64,000 nucleotides of DNA, taken from assembly GCA_027487485.1 (NCBI GenBank), contig JAIYDN010000021.1, forward strand, positions 62,001-126,000, given 5' to 3'. Positions 53,824 to 63,373 of this stretch are shown piece by piece. The DNA is from Planctomycetaceae bacterium (GTDB lineage Bacteria > Planctomycetota > Planctomycetia > Pirellulales > Pirellulaceae). Below the pieces are notes generated by a model, which saw nothing but the letters and a program-made list of their open reading frames with translations, was not told where the DNA came from and ran no database searches. Position numbers and translations under genes: made by a program. Numbering within the stretch: position 1 is the first letter of the stretch; each line of letters begins with the position of its first letter.

Positions 53824-55266
53824 ATGTTTTTGCTAAGAATTGCAACCGTCCTGACACTTTGCCTAGCGTGTGTTGGATGCGAGCCTAAGCCCATCCCCCC
53901 AGCCGATGATTCATCCGCCGTACAAAAAGAAAGACCACCTCTTCGAGTGTGGATCGTCGACGCGCCCGAGCTTGAAAAGGAACTGCTGATTCGCTGGCGA
54001 GCCTCTTCCGATCAAGCGCTTGCGATTGAAAATGTTTCGTCCAAGGATTTATTCGACGGACGAGCCTTTGCCTTCGACACGATTCTCTTTCCCGGGAACT
54101 TATTGGGGGACATGGTCGAAAGGGATATTGTCAGCAAGTTACCCTCGCAAGTGACCATGCATGGTACATCCGAATCAAGTTCGAAATCAACCCAGCCAGG
54201 CTCGCGTGACGAATCGTCCAATGAGTCCCAGGAGGACGTATCCAAAAACTGGCCAGACCGATTTCGAAGCATTGCATCCTACGCGGGAAAGCTCTATGCC
54301 GTTCCGTTGGGCTCTAATGCGATCGCGATGGTATCCAAGGGGATGGACGTTGCTTCCTTGACGGAATTGCAGAACAACATGGCAATGCCACAGGGGACCA
54401 CGGCTAAATCGCTCGAATTGTGGGAGTCGTGGTTACGAAGTATCGAATCAGGTGCTGATGTTACCAAGTCGGAAGATTTGCTGACTGCCAAAATCGAGAA
54501 GGCTGGCGAACTAGAAAAGCAAAGATTGGTCGATCAATTTCTTTGGATCGCATCCACGACCGATAAGCAACGCCGCGGCCTATTTGACTTGGCGAAAATG
54601 CAATCTCGTTTGAAGGAACCCGAATTCATCTATTCCGTCAAAGTACTAGCTCGCTTGGCTCGTTTGTTTCCTGAGATGGTCTTTTCTTCTGCAGAAGATG
54701 CTTGGGCTGCTGCCGGGGCAGATTCGAAAGACACCAAGTTGATTGCACTGGGGTGGCCGACTGCCGTTCCGCGTCAAAGTGACTCGCAATCCGATAGCTC
54801 CTCGGAAGCTGATGGCAATGTTCAAGTCGTTCCCCTGCTATGGAACCCTAATCGCGGCTTGGTGGCATCTATTGGAAAAGGGACTCGTCAGACATCGGTT
54901 TCGATCCAGTTCCTGCGATGGTTGTCGTTGCCTGAGCAACGTGAAGCCTTGCGAAGTGTTTGCTCTCGGGTCGAACTTTTGGCGGACCAACCCGACCGGA
55001 ACATTGTTCGCGAAGATTATCAAAAGTATACAGCTGCACTAAGTCGCCCCGCATTGCAGGGCGGCATGCCTTGGTCGTTGCGGTTGGTTCATTCCCTGGA
55101 CTATCGGGATGTGCTTGCAGATGCCTTGTTGCGAGCCATACGAACTCCGGACCAATCGGACAAGATCATGGCGGAATGTTCTCAAAAATGGAACGAGCTG
55201 ACAGATTCCTTTGGGAAGGACAAGCAGCTTAGCTCGGAAGAACGATCGCAGGGAGTGCAGAAGTAG
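53824..55266 (+). CDS. Extracellular solute-binding-type lipoprotein
   Basis: This 480-residue protein has a lipoprotein signal (TVLTLCLACVGC-EPKP, Cys at residue 19) and the outline of ABC sugar-binding proteins: LRVWIVDAPELEKELLIRW near the start, FDTILFPGNLLGDMVERDIV, SYAGKLYAVPLGSNAIAMV, and later SIQFLRWLSLPEQREAL. A Ser-rich linker (about 115-140) splits the first lobe. No ABC permease or ATPase gene is adjacent, so transport is unproven; the protein may serve as a sensor or a stand-alone binder. It lies head-to-head with xylulokinase, which makes a sugar ligand plausible but not shown. Confidence 0.7.
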   Translation: MFLLRIATVLTLCLACVGCEPKPIPPADDSSAVQKERPPLRVWIVDAPELEKELLIRWRASSDQALAIENVSSKDLFDGRAFAFDTILFPGNLLGDMVERDIVSKLPSQVTMHGTSESSSKSTQPGSRDESSNESQEDVSKNWPDRFRSIASYAGKLYAVPLGSNAIAMVSKGMDVASLTELQNNMAMPQGTTAKSLELWESWLRSIESGADVTKSEDLLTAKIEKAGELEKQRLVDQFLWIASTTDKQRRGLFDLAKMQSRLKEPEFIYSVKVLARLARLFPEMVFSSAEDAWAAAGADSKDTKLIALGWPTAVPRQSDSQSDSSSEADGNVQVVPLLWNPNRGLVASIGKGTRQTSVSIQFLRWLSLPEQREALRSVCSRVELLADQPDRNIVREDYQKYTAALSRPALQGGMPWSLRLVHSLDYRDVLADALLRAIRTPDQSDKIMAECSQKWNELTDSFGKDKQLSSEERSQGVQK

Positions 55267-55271
55267 ATCCG

Positions 55272-55619
55272 CTAGCGATCGGACGAAACGACGATGTATT
55301 TCTTGATCGCAGAAAACCGAGCTCCCTTGATCCCTCGAATCGTACTGATCTGTTCTACGGATGAAAATCGACCTTGGCTTGCGCGTAGATTCAGGATCTC
55401 GTCAGCAAGTTTGGGGCCGACCCCTGGAAGCAGATTGAGTTCCGCATGCGTTGCATGATTTAGGTCGACAACAAAGTGCGACCTGTTGAACTCCAGACTT
55501 TTCTTCTGAAGCGAATCGGAAACGTAAGCGATCGTGCTAATGACGACTGCAATGATCAAGACGATGACTAGGGAGCGATTGCGTATGCGAAAGAACTCCG
55601 AGGCATCCAGGCCCTTCAT
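55272..55619 (-). CDS. ComEA-like helix-hairpin-helix protein
   Basis: The product is 115 residues from ATG 55619, preceded by GGAG nine bases upstream (GTG 55637 is the alternative). It has one membrane span (LVIVLIIAVVISTIAYV) and a C-terminal double helix-hairpin-helix domain: VDLNHATHAELNLLPGVGPKLADEILNLR and FSSVEQISTIRGIKGARFSAIKKY, the typical ComEA DNA-binding repeat. It could bind DNA at the membrane, as in competence uptake, but no other competence genes are near. It precedes nothing on the same strand and is 64 bp from the aldolase gene upstream. Confidence 0.85.
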   Translation of the reverse strand: MKGLDASEFFRIRNRSLVIVLIIAVVISTIAYVSDSLQKKSLEFNRSHFVVDLNHATHAELNLLPGVGPKLADEILNLRASQGRFSSVEQISTIRGIKGARFSAIKKYIVVSSDR

Positions 55620-55682
55620 GTTATTCTCCGAAAACACTCAAGCTACGGGTTCAGGTGGCATCAGGCTTAGGTGGCATTGGGC

Positions 55683-56705
55683 CTACCGAGCTCGAAGCTG
55701 CTGCAATACTTCGCTGACGATGCGATCGATCACTCCATCTTCCGACTGCGTGGCCGAATTCGAAACGTTCTTTCGCAAGTTGGAACCGGACGTTTGCATA
55801 AAATCGAAGCCTGATAACAATTGCTGGATCTTGCTTTGAGCGACATCGGCAGCGGTGGATTGCTGAGGCGTGAGCGGTTGACGCGAAAGACCTAGATCCC
55901 AACCTCGAATCTTGGCACCGCGACGGAACCCTTCTGGAAACTCGGAGGTGCCCAACATGGCATCAAACAAAGGCAGTAGGCGGTACTGCAGTTGCATCGC
56001 GCGCTCCCATTGCCCAGCCTTTGCCGCTTCGTAAATGGCTCGCGTCAGTTCCGGGACAACACCGCTGGTCGCATTGGTTCCGCCATCGCAACCAATCATC
56101 AGCATGGGGACCAACGAAGCATCCCAGCCTGTCATAAAAAAGAAGTCGCTTCGGATTGGCCGAACTTCCGCAATCATTCGCATCATGTGCGGGATGTCTC
56201 CGGAGCTATCCTTGATCCCAACGATCCGAGGGCATTCGATAGCAAGTCGCTTGACCGTCGGGACGTCGATTGGCGACGCGAACATCGGTATGTTGTACAG
56301 AGTCACGTCCACAGAGACTCGGTCGGCAATCTCCTTGAAGTAGGCATAGACACCGTCTGGAGCCAAGCGGTAGTAGAACGGGGCGACGATCGCTACGGCT
56401 CGAACACCCAGCGCACCATAGGTATCGCAGGCTCGAATGGTCTCTTCGATATTGGCTTCGGCTGCTCCAGCCAAAATAGGTACTCGACCTCGCGTTTGGT
56501 CGACCACGATCTCGATCACTCGCTTGCGTTCGTCCGGAGTAAACCGCACAAACTCGCCCGTGCTGCCGTTCGGATACAAACCATGTACCCCATGTTCGAT
56601 CAGCCAATCGATGTAGGCACGCAACGTGTCTTCATCCAGCTGACCACGGGAATTGATGGGGGTGATGTTCGGGGTGAAAACGCCTGAGAGTGGTTGTTTG
56701 TTCAT
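55683..56705 (-). CDS. DapA-family aldolase (dihydrodipicolinate synthase / N-acetylneuraminate lyase)
   Basis: The product is 340 residues from ATG 56705. The TIM barrel keeps the catalytic blocks: [16 protein letters not shown] (Thr pair), VTLYNIPMF (Tyr) and [10 protein letters not shown] (Schiff-base Lys), with [11 protein letters not shown] after. These enzymes form or cleave carbon bonds with pyruvate; the exact substrate (aspartate semialdehyde, sialic acid or another sugar acid) cannot be read. A C-terminal extension of about 50 residues (from [10 protein letters not shown]) is unusual and helical. It lies upstream of the ComEA-like gene by 63 bp, likely one transcript. Confidence 0.85.
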   Translation of the reverse strand: MNKQPLSGVFTPNITPINSRGQLDEDTLRAYIDWLIEHGVHGLYPNGSTGEFVRFTPDERKRVIEIVVDQTRGRVPILAGAAEANIEETIRACDTYGALGVRAVAIVAPFYYRLAPDGVYAYFKEIADRVSVDVTLYNIPMFASPIDVPTVKRLAIECPRIVGIKDSSGDIPHMMRMIAEVRPIRSDFFFMTGWDASLVPMLMIGCDGGTNATSGVVPELTRAIYEAAKAGQWERAMQLQYRLLPLFDAMLGTSEFPEGFRRGAKIRGWDLGLSRQPLTPQQSTAADVAQSKIQQLLSGFDFMQTSGSNLRKNVSNSATQSEDGVIDRIVSEVLQQLRAR

Positions 56706-56870
56706 GCTAAGACAATAACATACGCGGACGGGCACTGGCAATAACCCTCCCAATTTGGAGATTTTGCCCAGTACTTTCGGGAGGGATTTTCGGATTTTTT
56801 GTGCTAGACCGGAATAAGCCTACGGTCAACCTGCTGCGAATCGCCGGAAAAAATCAAGTGTGAAGGCGTT

Positions 56871-57533
56871 CTATTGGTTCGTCATCATCTGCAGGGCTGC
56901 CCGCGCCGGTTCCCAATCGGGATAGATTCGGGCGGCTTCGCAGTAGCATTCACGAGCCACAAGATCGCGTCCTAAGTGCCACATGCATTGCCCCAGAGCC
57001 ACACAGGCTTGGTAGCAAAACGGGTCCAACGATAAGGTCTTTTTGCAATCGTCGACTGCAGATTCGATGGCTCCATCGCTAAACCGGACCCAGGCTCGCA
57101 ACATATACACATCCGCGCGATTGTCTGCTTCCTCCACCAAATGGCTGGCGAGCTCCGTCGCGGAGGAGAAGCACCCATCCGCCAAAAGCTGTTCGACATG
57201 CGACGCCGTCTTACGATGCCAAGGGCTTTGGGTTCTTTGTGCGATCGCTCGTCGAGCATCATCGGCGACAGTTCGCACCGTCCTGACGGAATCGCGAAGC
57301 AATGACCCGAGGGCCTGGTAGTGAGTTTCATCACCCAAGTGGCTTAAGGCCCAAGCCGCCGCACGACGCACATCGGAGTGTTTCGAGGCGAGCATCCGCT
57401 TCAATGTGTTCGGAGCGTAAGTCGACCGAACAGCTTCAATCCAAATGGCAGGATCCGACAGCAGAGATGTTGTCCCGAGTGACAATTCTACTTGCTCGCA
57501 GTAATTTTCAAAAAATTGAACTAGCTTGGCCAT
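56871..57533 (-). CDS. HEAT/TPR repeat protein
   Basis: This 220-residue soluble protein has HEAT-like repeats in the first half (VRRAAAWALSHLGDETHYQALGSLL, then VRTVADDARRAI) and TPR-like helices in the second half (YMLRAWVRFSDGAIESAVDDCKKTLSLDP, CYQACVALGQCMWHLGRDLVAREC). Both are protein-binding scaffolds, so it is probably an adaptor; the partner is unknown. The frame starts at ATG 57533, with the divergent secreted protein gene starting about 80-100 bp away. No signal peptide. Confidence 0.75.
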   Translation of the reverse strand: MAKLVQFFENYCEQVELSLGTTSLLSDPAIWIEAVRSTYAPNTLKRMLASKHSDVRRAAAWALSHLGDETHYQALGSLLRDSVRTVRTVADDARRAIAQRTQSPWHRKTASHVEQLLADGCFSSATELASHLVEEADNRADVYMLRAWVRFSDGAIESAVDDCKKTLSLDPFCYQACVALGQCMWHLGRDLVARECYCEAARIYPDWEPARAALQMMTNQ

Positions 57534-57629
57534 GTTGGAAGGACGAATCTGATATTGGGATAAGATAAGATGCTTAAGTGAAAATGACTCGTCGGAAACT
57601 GACTCAATACCGCCTTGCGTAATGCTCGT

Positions 57630-58886
57630 ATGACCACTCTAGTTGCTCGCCTCTCGTTCCGCAATCTCCGGATATGTTACCAAACCATATTCGTGAATGC
57701 ATGCAAAACTTCCTTGACAGCGACAACCATCGTGATTCCATGTTGCTTCTTGGGCCGGTGCGTTTCATCAGTGCTCTTCGTATTCCTCTTGCAATCTCTC
57801 CTTCATGCGCAAGCCATCGTTCACCCTTACTTAAGTCCCGGAGCAATCGCAACAACGCAGGTATTGCTTTCGCCGAACGAGTCTAGTTTTGAGAGTGCAA
57901 GCTTAGAATGGTTGTTGGAACGGACAGCCAAAGAAAACGGTTTGAATATATGGTGTGATCGAAGAATCGCTCGGGACACAGTAGTAACGATCAAGCAATC
58001 GGATGAAGCACGGCCAATGGCAACGATCGAGCAGTTGTTGTCCGCTGCTTGCGACCAAGTGGATGCAGCCATTCTTCCGTTAGATGGAGTCATCGCTGTC
58101 GTTCCGAAATCCAAGCGAGACATTCTCGCAACCGTCTACTGGAAGCTGATCGCATCCAAGAAATCGAACGCGTTGGCTATAGCGAAATCGAAACTAAAGC
58201 CCTGGGCCAAGGGTGCTGATGCTTCCGAACTTCTCGAGCAGTTTCGAAGCGTCCATCTACAATCTGTTTCGAAAATTCCAGAAATCGAGCATGACCTATG
58301 GCCAGCGTTTGATTTTCGAGATGCAACCGTCGCAAGTGTCAGTGTCTGTTTGCTGGGCGGATTCGATTGGTGCTTGGTCGAAAGCGATCAGGGACTTGTC
58401 ATTGAACCGTTGTCGGAATGGGAAGCATCCTTGGGGCAAGACATATTGGTCGAATGGCTTTACGAACAGAAAATGATTGAGCGCACGAACGAAGAGGATC
58501 GAAAGGCATGGAAGCTGCGATGGCCAGAATCCAAAGGAGTTCGCAGCGTGAAGCCACTTGGCTCTCGAATGACCGCAACGGCTATGGCTCATTATGACTT
58601 TGCCAAACTGCTGACCCCGCCGCGCCCTAAACCAGCCAAGAATAGCACGAAGGTGTTCTCGGGAACCATCAAGGCCGACTTGCCCAGGTTGTTGGATTGG
58701 ATGTCGAATCAATTCCAGTTGGAATTTTATCCATTGCCGCTCCCGGCCGAGTACGCCACCAAGCAAATCGACCTGGACGTAAAAGAAATCACGATGGACG
58801 AACTGCTAAGTCTTGTCGCGAAGAAGGCGTCCATCGAATTCAAGAAGTCCGGAAAACGAGTTGAAGTCGTATTTCCGGACCGTTGA
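57630..58886 (+). CDS. Hypothetical secreted protein with secretin/TonB-like short repeats
   Basis: The product is 418 residues from ATG 57630 (TTG 57615 is also open). A hydrophobic segment (CVSSVLFVFLLQSLLHAQA, about residues 43-61) is probably a signal with an unusually long leader, so a later start is possible. Two similar parts follow: SLEWLLERTAKENGLNIWCDRR...MATIEQLLSAACDQVDAAIL...GVIAVVPKS, and LPRLLDWMSNQFQLEFYPLP...TMDELLSLVAKKASIEFKKSGKRVEVV. This beta-alpha-beta arrangement recalls the STN/secretin N-domain, found at the periplasmic side of export channels. No pore domain is present. Function unknown. Confidence 0.65.
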   Translation: MTTLVARLSFRNLRICYQTIFVNACKTSLTATTIVIPCCFLGRCVSSVLFVFLLQSLLHAQAIVHPYLSPGAIATTQVLLSPNESSFESASLEWLLERTAKENGLNIWCDRRIARDTVVTIKQSDEARPMATIEQLLSAACDQVDAAILPLDGVIAVVPKSKRDILATVYWKLIASKKSNALAIAKSKLKPWAKGADASELLEQFRSVHLQSVSKIPEIEHDLWPAFDFRDATVASVSVCLLGGFDWCLVESDQGLVIEPLSEWEASLGQDILVEWLYEQKMIERTNEEDRKAWKLRWPESKGVRSVKPLGSRMTATAMAHYDFAKLLTPPRPKPAKNSTKVFSGTIKADLPRLLDWMSNQFQLEFYPLPLPAEYATKQIDLDVKEITMDELLSLVAKKASIEFKKSGKRVEVVFPDR

Positions 58887-58940
58887 TGGAACGCCAGTTT
58901 ATTCAGAACTTTTCAGAACTTGGCCACTGATGGATTACTG

Positions 58941-61406
58941 TTAATCGGCATCGCGTACATAGCGATTGAACCAATTGACCATCTCTGCTTGAGTATGCAG
59001 CACCGATTGCTTCGCACGATAGCCGTGGCTTTCCGAGGGAAGCATTACCAAACGCGTTGTGCCACCGTTCCCTTTGACCGCTTGGAACATGCGCTGCGAT
59101 TGGATCGGGAAGGTGCCTGGGTTGTCATCGTTTTCACCGTGGACAAACAGCAATGGGGTTTTGATCTTGTCCGCATGCATGAATGGGGAGATGTTTGCAT
59201 AGATCTCCTTGGCTTCCCAGATAGGCCGTCGTTCGGACTGAAATCCGAATGGGGTAAGGGTTCGATTGTAGGCACCGCTTCGAGCGACCCCTGCACGGAA
59301 CAATTGGCTATGGGCTAATAGGTTCGCCGTCATGAAAGCCCCGTAACTGTGTCCACCCACCCCAACGCGTTTCCCATCGGCCACTCCAAGAGAAACGGCA
59401 TGGTCGATCGCAGCCTGGGCTGCACCGACGATTTGCTCGATGAAGGTGTCGTTCATGGTCTCAGGATCGCCGATGACCGGCATAGTGGCGTTGTCCATGA
59501 TTGCGTACCCTTGAGTCAACAGGGTGAGGTGGCTGATCCCGCCAATCCGAGTGAACTCGGAGGGGTTTGCGGAGACTTGGCCGGCAGTACTTGCGTCGCT
59601 GAATTCGAGCGGATAGGCCCAAACAATCAAAGGCAGTTTGGTTCCCTCGGCATAATTTGCTGGAAGATAAAGGGTCGCCGACAAGGGCACGCCGTCAGCG
59701 CGTTGGTATTTGACGATCTGCTTTCGAATGGATCGCAATTGTGGCGTGGGATCCTTGAACTGGGTTAATCGGAATTCGGTATTGCTAGCCAGGTTGCGAA
59801 GGAAATAGTTCGGCGGTTCCGCAGGGGATTCGCGACGCGTAATGAAATCAGGCTTGGCCCCAGAGGCATTAGGCAACACCGAAACCACGCTCTCAAGCAC
59901 ACCGCTCTGGCATCGCCATAGTCGCTCTGTTTCAAGCGAATCCAGGTTCTTTCGGTCTAAGAAAGGTAGGCTTCCTTCGGGTGTTGCTCCTTGACCAGCC
60001 AACCAAACCCAAGAATCCGATTGCTGTGCGATAGGGAAGCCGGTTGCATCCGGCTTGGTGAGCATGCGCCCTGGATCGCCATAGCGATCGCGAGCACTTC
60101 GATCGACCAGAACTTTCGGTGGAACGTTGGTGGCAGATGTGTCGTGCAGCAAGGACCGAACCCAACGTCGATCGCGATCGTTCTCGGTCGTCATGAGCAA
60201 GTTAGGATTGGCAAAGAATCCGACCCCGGCGTACCGGTGTTCTAACTGGACGAGATTGGTAGGTTCGCTCGTGAATGGGGCGGACAGAGTCTTCAGTTGA
60301 TCGCGATAAGGTACTTTTTTGCGAGGGTCACCTTCGTCGAGCGCTTCCGTCCAGATTAGGGTGGCTGGATGACTGGCTCGCCACTGAATCGATCGTCGAC
60401 CGATTCGAACACCTTCGATAGGAATGTTTTCTTCCAAAGGTACATCGGCAACGTGATACTTTTGTTTTCCATCCAGCCCGATCACATCGATCTGTTTTGG
60501 AAAGGAGCTTGAAGTCAATAAATAAGAATAGGGGCGAACGATTTTGGTTACCAGGATATGCTGGCCGTCTGGCGAACTGGTTGCGCCCGTGACCATGGCA
60601 GGTTGGCCAAGCGGCAACGGAGCCTTTCCAGGTTCAAGCAAAACCAATTGGGTTGTACCGTAATACTCGAAAAGCGCTTCGTCATAAGAACTTTGGAGAA
60701 GATCTTGGTACGTGCGCGTAGGCGATGTATTGCCGTACGACTCCTGAATGTTCGGGCCGGTGGGAGCGATCGGTGGTTTTGGTTCTGGACCTCGGTCGCT
60801 GGGTACCAACGAGCAAAGTACACGGCGTCCATCGGGCATCCAGTCGAGCGATTGCATGACTGTCGAAAGTCGATCCGTCAAACGAACGGGTTTGGTGGGG
60901 TTAGCAACTTCGACCCACCAAAGTTCGGTACCTTGATCGGTCAATTGGGTGAACACGAACGATTTCGAATCATGAGACCAGCTTACTCGGTCGATGCGCG
61001 TTGGTGACGCTGTGGGGATTCGGATTAAGTCCTCTTTGTCGCGAGTGCGAATCGAGATTCCTCGATTGAAATCGGTTTGGAAGGGACCGTTGGTCACTGG
61101 ATCGATTCGCATGCCTGCTAATGCCAGACGGCGCCGTGCTAGGTCTGCCACGTCTGGCATGGAATCTCGATCCAGATACAGCATCCAGTTGGAGTCGGGG
61201 CTGGTTGACACAGAAGGCTCTGGGGTGATGTCGATGATGTCGACAATCTCCTTGGGAGGAGTCAGGTACGTGGATTCATTTTTGGCAGGAGCGCCTGCTG
61301 CTTCACTTTGTCCAGATGCGATATCGGGGCTCATAAGATTGGCTATCGTCGTTGTTGCGAAGGTAAAAACGAAACAGGTGAGAAAATTCTTGGGGGTATA
61401 CTTCAC
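58941..61406 (-). CDS. S9 prolyl oligopeptidase-family peptidase, exported
   Basis: The 821-residue protein has an N-terminal signal-like segment (FLTCFVFTFATTTIANLMS), a seven-bladed propeller domain (about 60-540), and an alpha/beta-hydrolase peptidase domain at the end. The catalytic Ser is in VGGHSYGAFMTA, Asp in FVHGENDDNPGT and His in LPSESHGYRAK. The length and GHSYG motif place it near the glutamyl endopeptidase/S9C-D groups. It is probably periplasmic and trims peptides. The GTG start overlaps the stop of the sigma-54 activator gene by 4 bp, an unusual pairing of a regulator with a peptidase; another S9 gene starts on the other side of that regulator. Confidence 0.85.
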   Translation of the reverse strand: MKYTPKNFLTCFVFTFATTTIANLMSPDIASGQSEAAGAPAKNESTYLTPPKEIVDIIDITPEPSVSTSPDSNWMLYLDRDSMPDVADLARRRLALAGMRIDPVTNGPFQTDFNRGISIRTRDKEDLIRIPTASPTRIDRVSWSHDSKSFVFTQLTDQGTELWWVEVANPTKPVRLTDRLSTVMQSLDWMPDGRRVLCSLVPSDRGPEPKPPIAPTGPNIQESYGNTSPTRTYQDLLQSSYDEALFEYYGTTQLVLLEPGKAPLPLGQPAMVTGATSSPDGQHILVTKIVRPYSYLLTSSSFPKQIDVIGLDGKQKYHVADVPLEENIPIEGVRIGRRSIQWRASHPATLIWTEALDEGDPRKKVPYRDQLKTLSAPFTSEPTNLVQLEHRYAGVGFFANPNLLMTTENDRDRRWVRSLLHDTSATNVPPKVLVDRSARDRYGDPGRMLTKPDATGFPIAQQSDSWVWLAGQGATPEGSLPFLDRKNLDSLETERLWRCQSGVLESVVSVLPNASGAKPDFITRRESPAEPPNYFLRNLASNTEFRLTQFKDPTPQLRSIRKQIVKYQRADGVPLSATLYLPANYAEGTKLPLIVWAYPLEFSDASTAGQVSANPSEFTRIGGISHLTLLTQGYAIMDNATMPVIGDPETMNDTFIEQIVGAAQAAIDHAVSLGVADGKRVGVGGHSYGAFMTANLLAHSQLFRAGVARSGAYNRTLTPFGFQSERRPIWEAKEIYANISPFMHADKIKTPLLFVHGENDDNPGTFPIQSQRMFQAVKGNGGTTRLVMLPSESHGYRAKQSVLHTQAEMVNWFNRYVRDAD

Positions 61407-63253
61407 AGATACTCGTCCTTATTGATTCCGTAGGTTTCCAGTTTTCGGTACATGGTTGCGCGCGAGATACCTAGAAGCTCCGTAGCTTCCGGGATGTTGG
61501 CTTTGGTACGTCGCAATGCCTCTTCGATCAGTCGCTTTTCCCAAAGCTCAATGTTTAACGAGTCGTAAAGTTCTGACTTGGATTCATGCAGAGAAACGTC
61601 GTTTGATTCGATCGACTCACCCGTTGCAAGCACGACAGCGCTATCGATGATGTTTCGAAGTTGGCGCACATTGCCCGGCCAGCTGTATTCGAGCAATCGC
61701 TTGCGAGCTGCACTGCTCAGCTTTAAGCCAACTCGCCCATGCTGTTTGCCAAAATGGACCAGGAAATGGTCGATGAGCATTTCGATATCGGCGCCGCGTT
61801 GTCGCAGCGGTGGCACCTTGATTTCAAAAACGGAGAGTCGATAAAAAAGATCTTCACGAAAGCGTTGGTCCGCTACAAATTCGCTCAGGTCACGGTTGGT
61901 CGCCGTGATCACTCGAACGTCGACCCGAATCTCCTTGCGTCCCCCAACGGGTAGAAAGGGATGGCCTTCCAAGATCCGTAGCAATTTCGCTTGGCCCGCA
62001 AGGTTCATTTCGCCGATCTCGTCCAGAAACAGCGTGCCGCCATGCGCTTGTTGGAACCATCCGATATGGTCTTTGTCGGCGCCCGTGAAAGCCCCTTTGA
62101 CGTGACCGAACAATTGGCTTTCCATGAGTTCGCTCGGCATCGCGGCACAGTTCACGCTGAGCATCGGGCGATCCGATCGAGTGCTTGCACGGTGGATAGC
62201 GCGTGCAACCAATTCTTTACCAGAACCACTTTCACCTCGGATAAGAATACTTCCCGAAGCCTTTGCGACTCGAACGATCCGCTCCTTCATGTCCAAGATG
62301 GGTTTGCATTCGCCCAGCAGTTCATCAAAATCCGCGTTCTTATCTTGCAGCCGCTCATGGTTGATTCGAAGCGATGATTCGTTTCGAGCGCGAACGAGCG
62401 AAACTGCCAAGAAGCTAGCGGCAGCGATGGTGAAATCGAACGAGCTTTTCTCGAAGACTTCTTTCTCGCGATAGAGATGGATAACGCCAATGGTTTTTCC
62501 TTCGTGAAGCAATGGAACGCAAATCGCGTCTGCATAATGGCGCAGCGGACCGTCCCCGATCTCCTTTGATTCGTTCTTGACCCAAACCGCCTTGGCTTGT
62601 TTGCAAACTATGTCCGTTAGCTTGTCGCTTAGAGTAAGCCGACTGTCAGGCGTGTTGGGATGCTTTCTTTGAATGATCAACTTGTCGTCATGATCCGCCA
62701 GCAAGAATGCCACCAGAGTTGCTTTCGTTCGGTTGCGAAGCACTTCGATTGCGAGATCGCTGACTTGATCCGGAGAAGAAAGGGAGATGCAACGGATCGA
62801 CAGTTCATGCAGGTCGGAAAGGTCTTCGGAACGACCTGCCTTGCGTAAGGCAAGGAACGCGGACATCCCAGAGGCTAAGCCGTCTGCCCCGCTGCCGATC
62901 TTGTCGCCGCGTAAGTCGTGCGAAAGATTGATCCGTTCGACGGTCACATCGTCCGTCAGGGTGTCATCCACGAATTCTAGATCCGTGTTTCCGATACGGA
63001 TGATGTTGCCGTGCGCCAGGGTCGCGACGTCCACTTTCGATCCGTTGATCAAGGTTCCATTTCGAGAACCTGCATCGCGAAGATGCCAATGCGATTCTTC
63101 AAAAACGATCTTGGCATGCACACGGGAAGATAAGGGATCATTCAGCTGGACTGTACACTCAAGACCGCGTCCTAGATGATTTTCGATGGTTTTGTCTAAA
63201 GGATAACGGAGACCCAGTTCGCGGCCTCGCGTGATGACCAAGTACGTCGACAT
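61403..63253 (-). CDS. Sigma-54-dependent activator with FHA and GAF domains
   Basis: This 616-residue bacterial enhancer-binding protein has an FHA domain at about 1-98 (LGRGLECTVQLNDPLSSRVHAKI, DAGSRNGTLING), a GAF-like sensor at about 150-285, an AAA+ sigma-54 domain (GESGSGKELVARAIHR, GAFTGADKD, TLFLDEIGEM), and a Fis-type HTH tail (ANIPEATELLGISRATMYRKL). FHA binds phosphothreonine, so it is probably controlled by a Ser/Thr kinase rather than a histidine kinase. A TATAAT box lies at 63289-63294 on this strand. No -24/-12 promoter was found near it, so its targets are unknown; the coupled S9 peptidase gene downstream is one candidate. Confidence 0.9.
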   Translation of the reverse strand: MSTYLVITRGRELGLRYPLDKTIENHLGRGLECTVQLNDPLSSRVHAKIVFEESHWHLRDAGSRNGTLINGSKVDVATLAHGNIIRIGNTDLEFVDDTLTDDVTVERINLSHDLRGDKIGSGADGLASGMSAFLALRKAGRSEDLSDLHELSIRCISLSSPDQVSDLAIEVLRNRTKATLVAFLLADHDDKLIIQRKHPNTPDSRLTLSDKLTDIVCKQAKAVWVKNESKEIGDGPLRHYADAICVPLLHEGKTIGVIHLYREKEVFEKSSFDFTIAAASFLAVSLVRARNESSLRINHERLQDKNADFDELLGECKPILDMKERIVRVAKASGSILIRGESGSGKELVARAIHRASTRSDRPMLSVNCAAMPSELMESQLFGHVKGAFTGADKDHIGWFQQAHGGTLFLDEIGEMNLAGQAKLLRILEGHPFLPVGGRKEIRVDVRVITATNRDLSEFVADQRFREDLFYRLSVFEIKVPPLRQRGADIEMLIDHFLVHFGKQHGRVGLKLSSAARKRLLEYSWPGNVRQLRNIIDSAVVLATGESIESNDVSLHESKSELYDSLNIELWEKRLIEEALRRTKANIPEATELLGISRATMYRKLETYGINKDEYL

Positions 63254-63288
63254 AGTAATTCTTAAGTGTTTGTGGGAACTTCCTCAGG

Positions 63289-63294
63289 ATTATA
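63289..63294 (-). promoter_or_regulatory. -10 box (TATAAT) for the sigma-54 activator gene
   Basis: Perfect TATAAT on the minus strand, 36 bp before ATG 63253, preceded by CC. The -35 region is poor (TTGTAG with 20-bp spacing). Confidence 0.45.
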
Positions 63295-63373
63295 GGCGCG
63301 GTCGTCTCATTTTGCTACAACGTTCTTTTGCTGTTGCCGACGGCGAATCAAAATCTTTCAAAGGAACTATTTT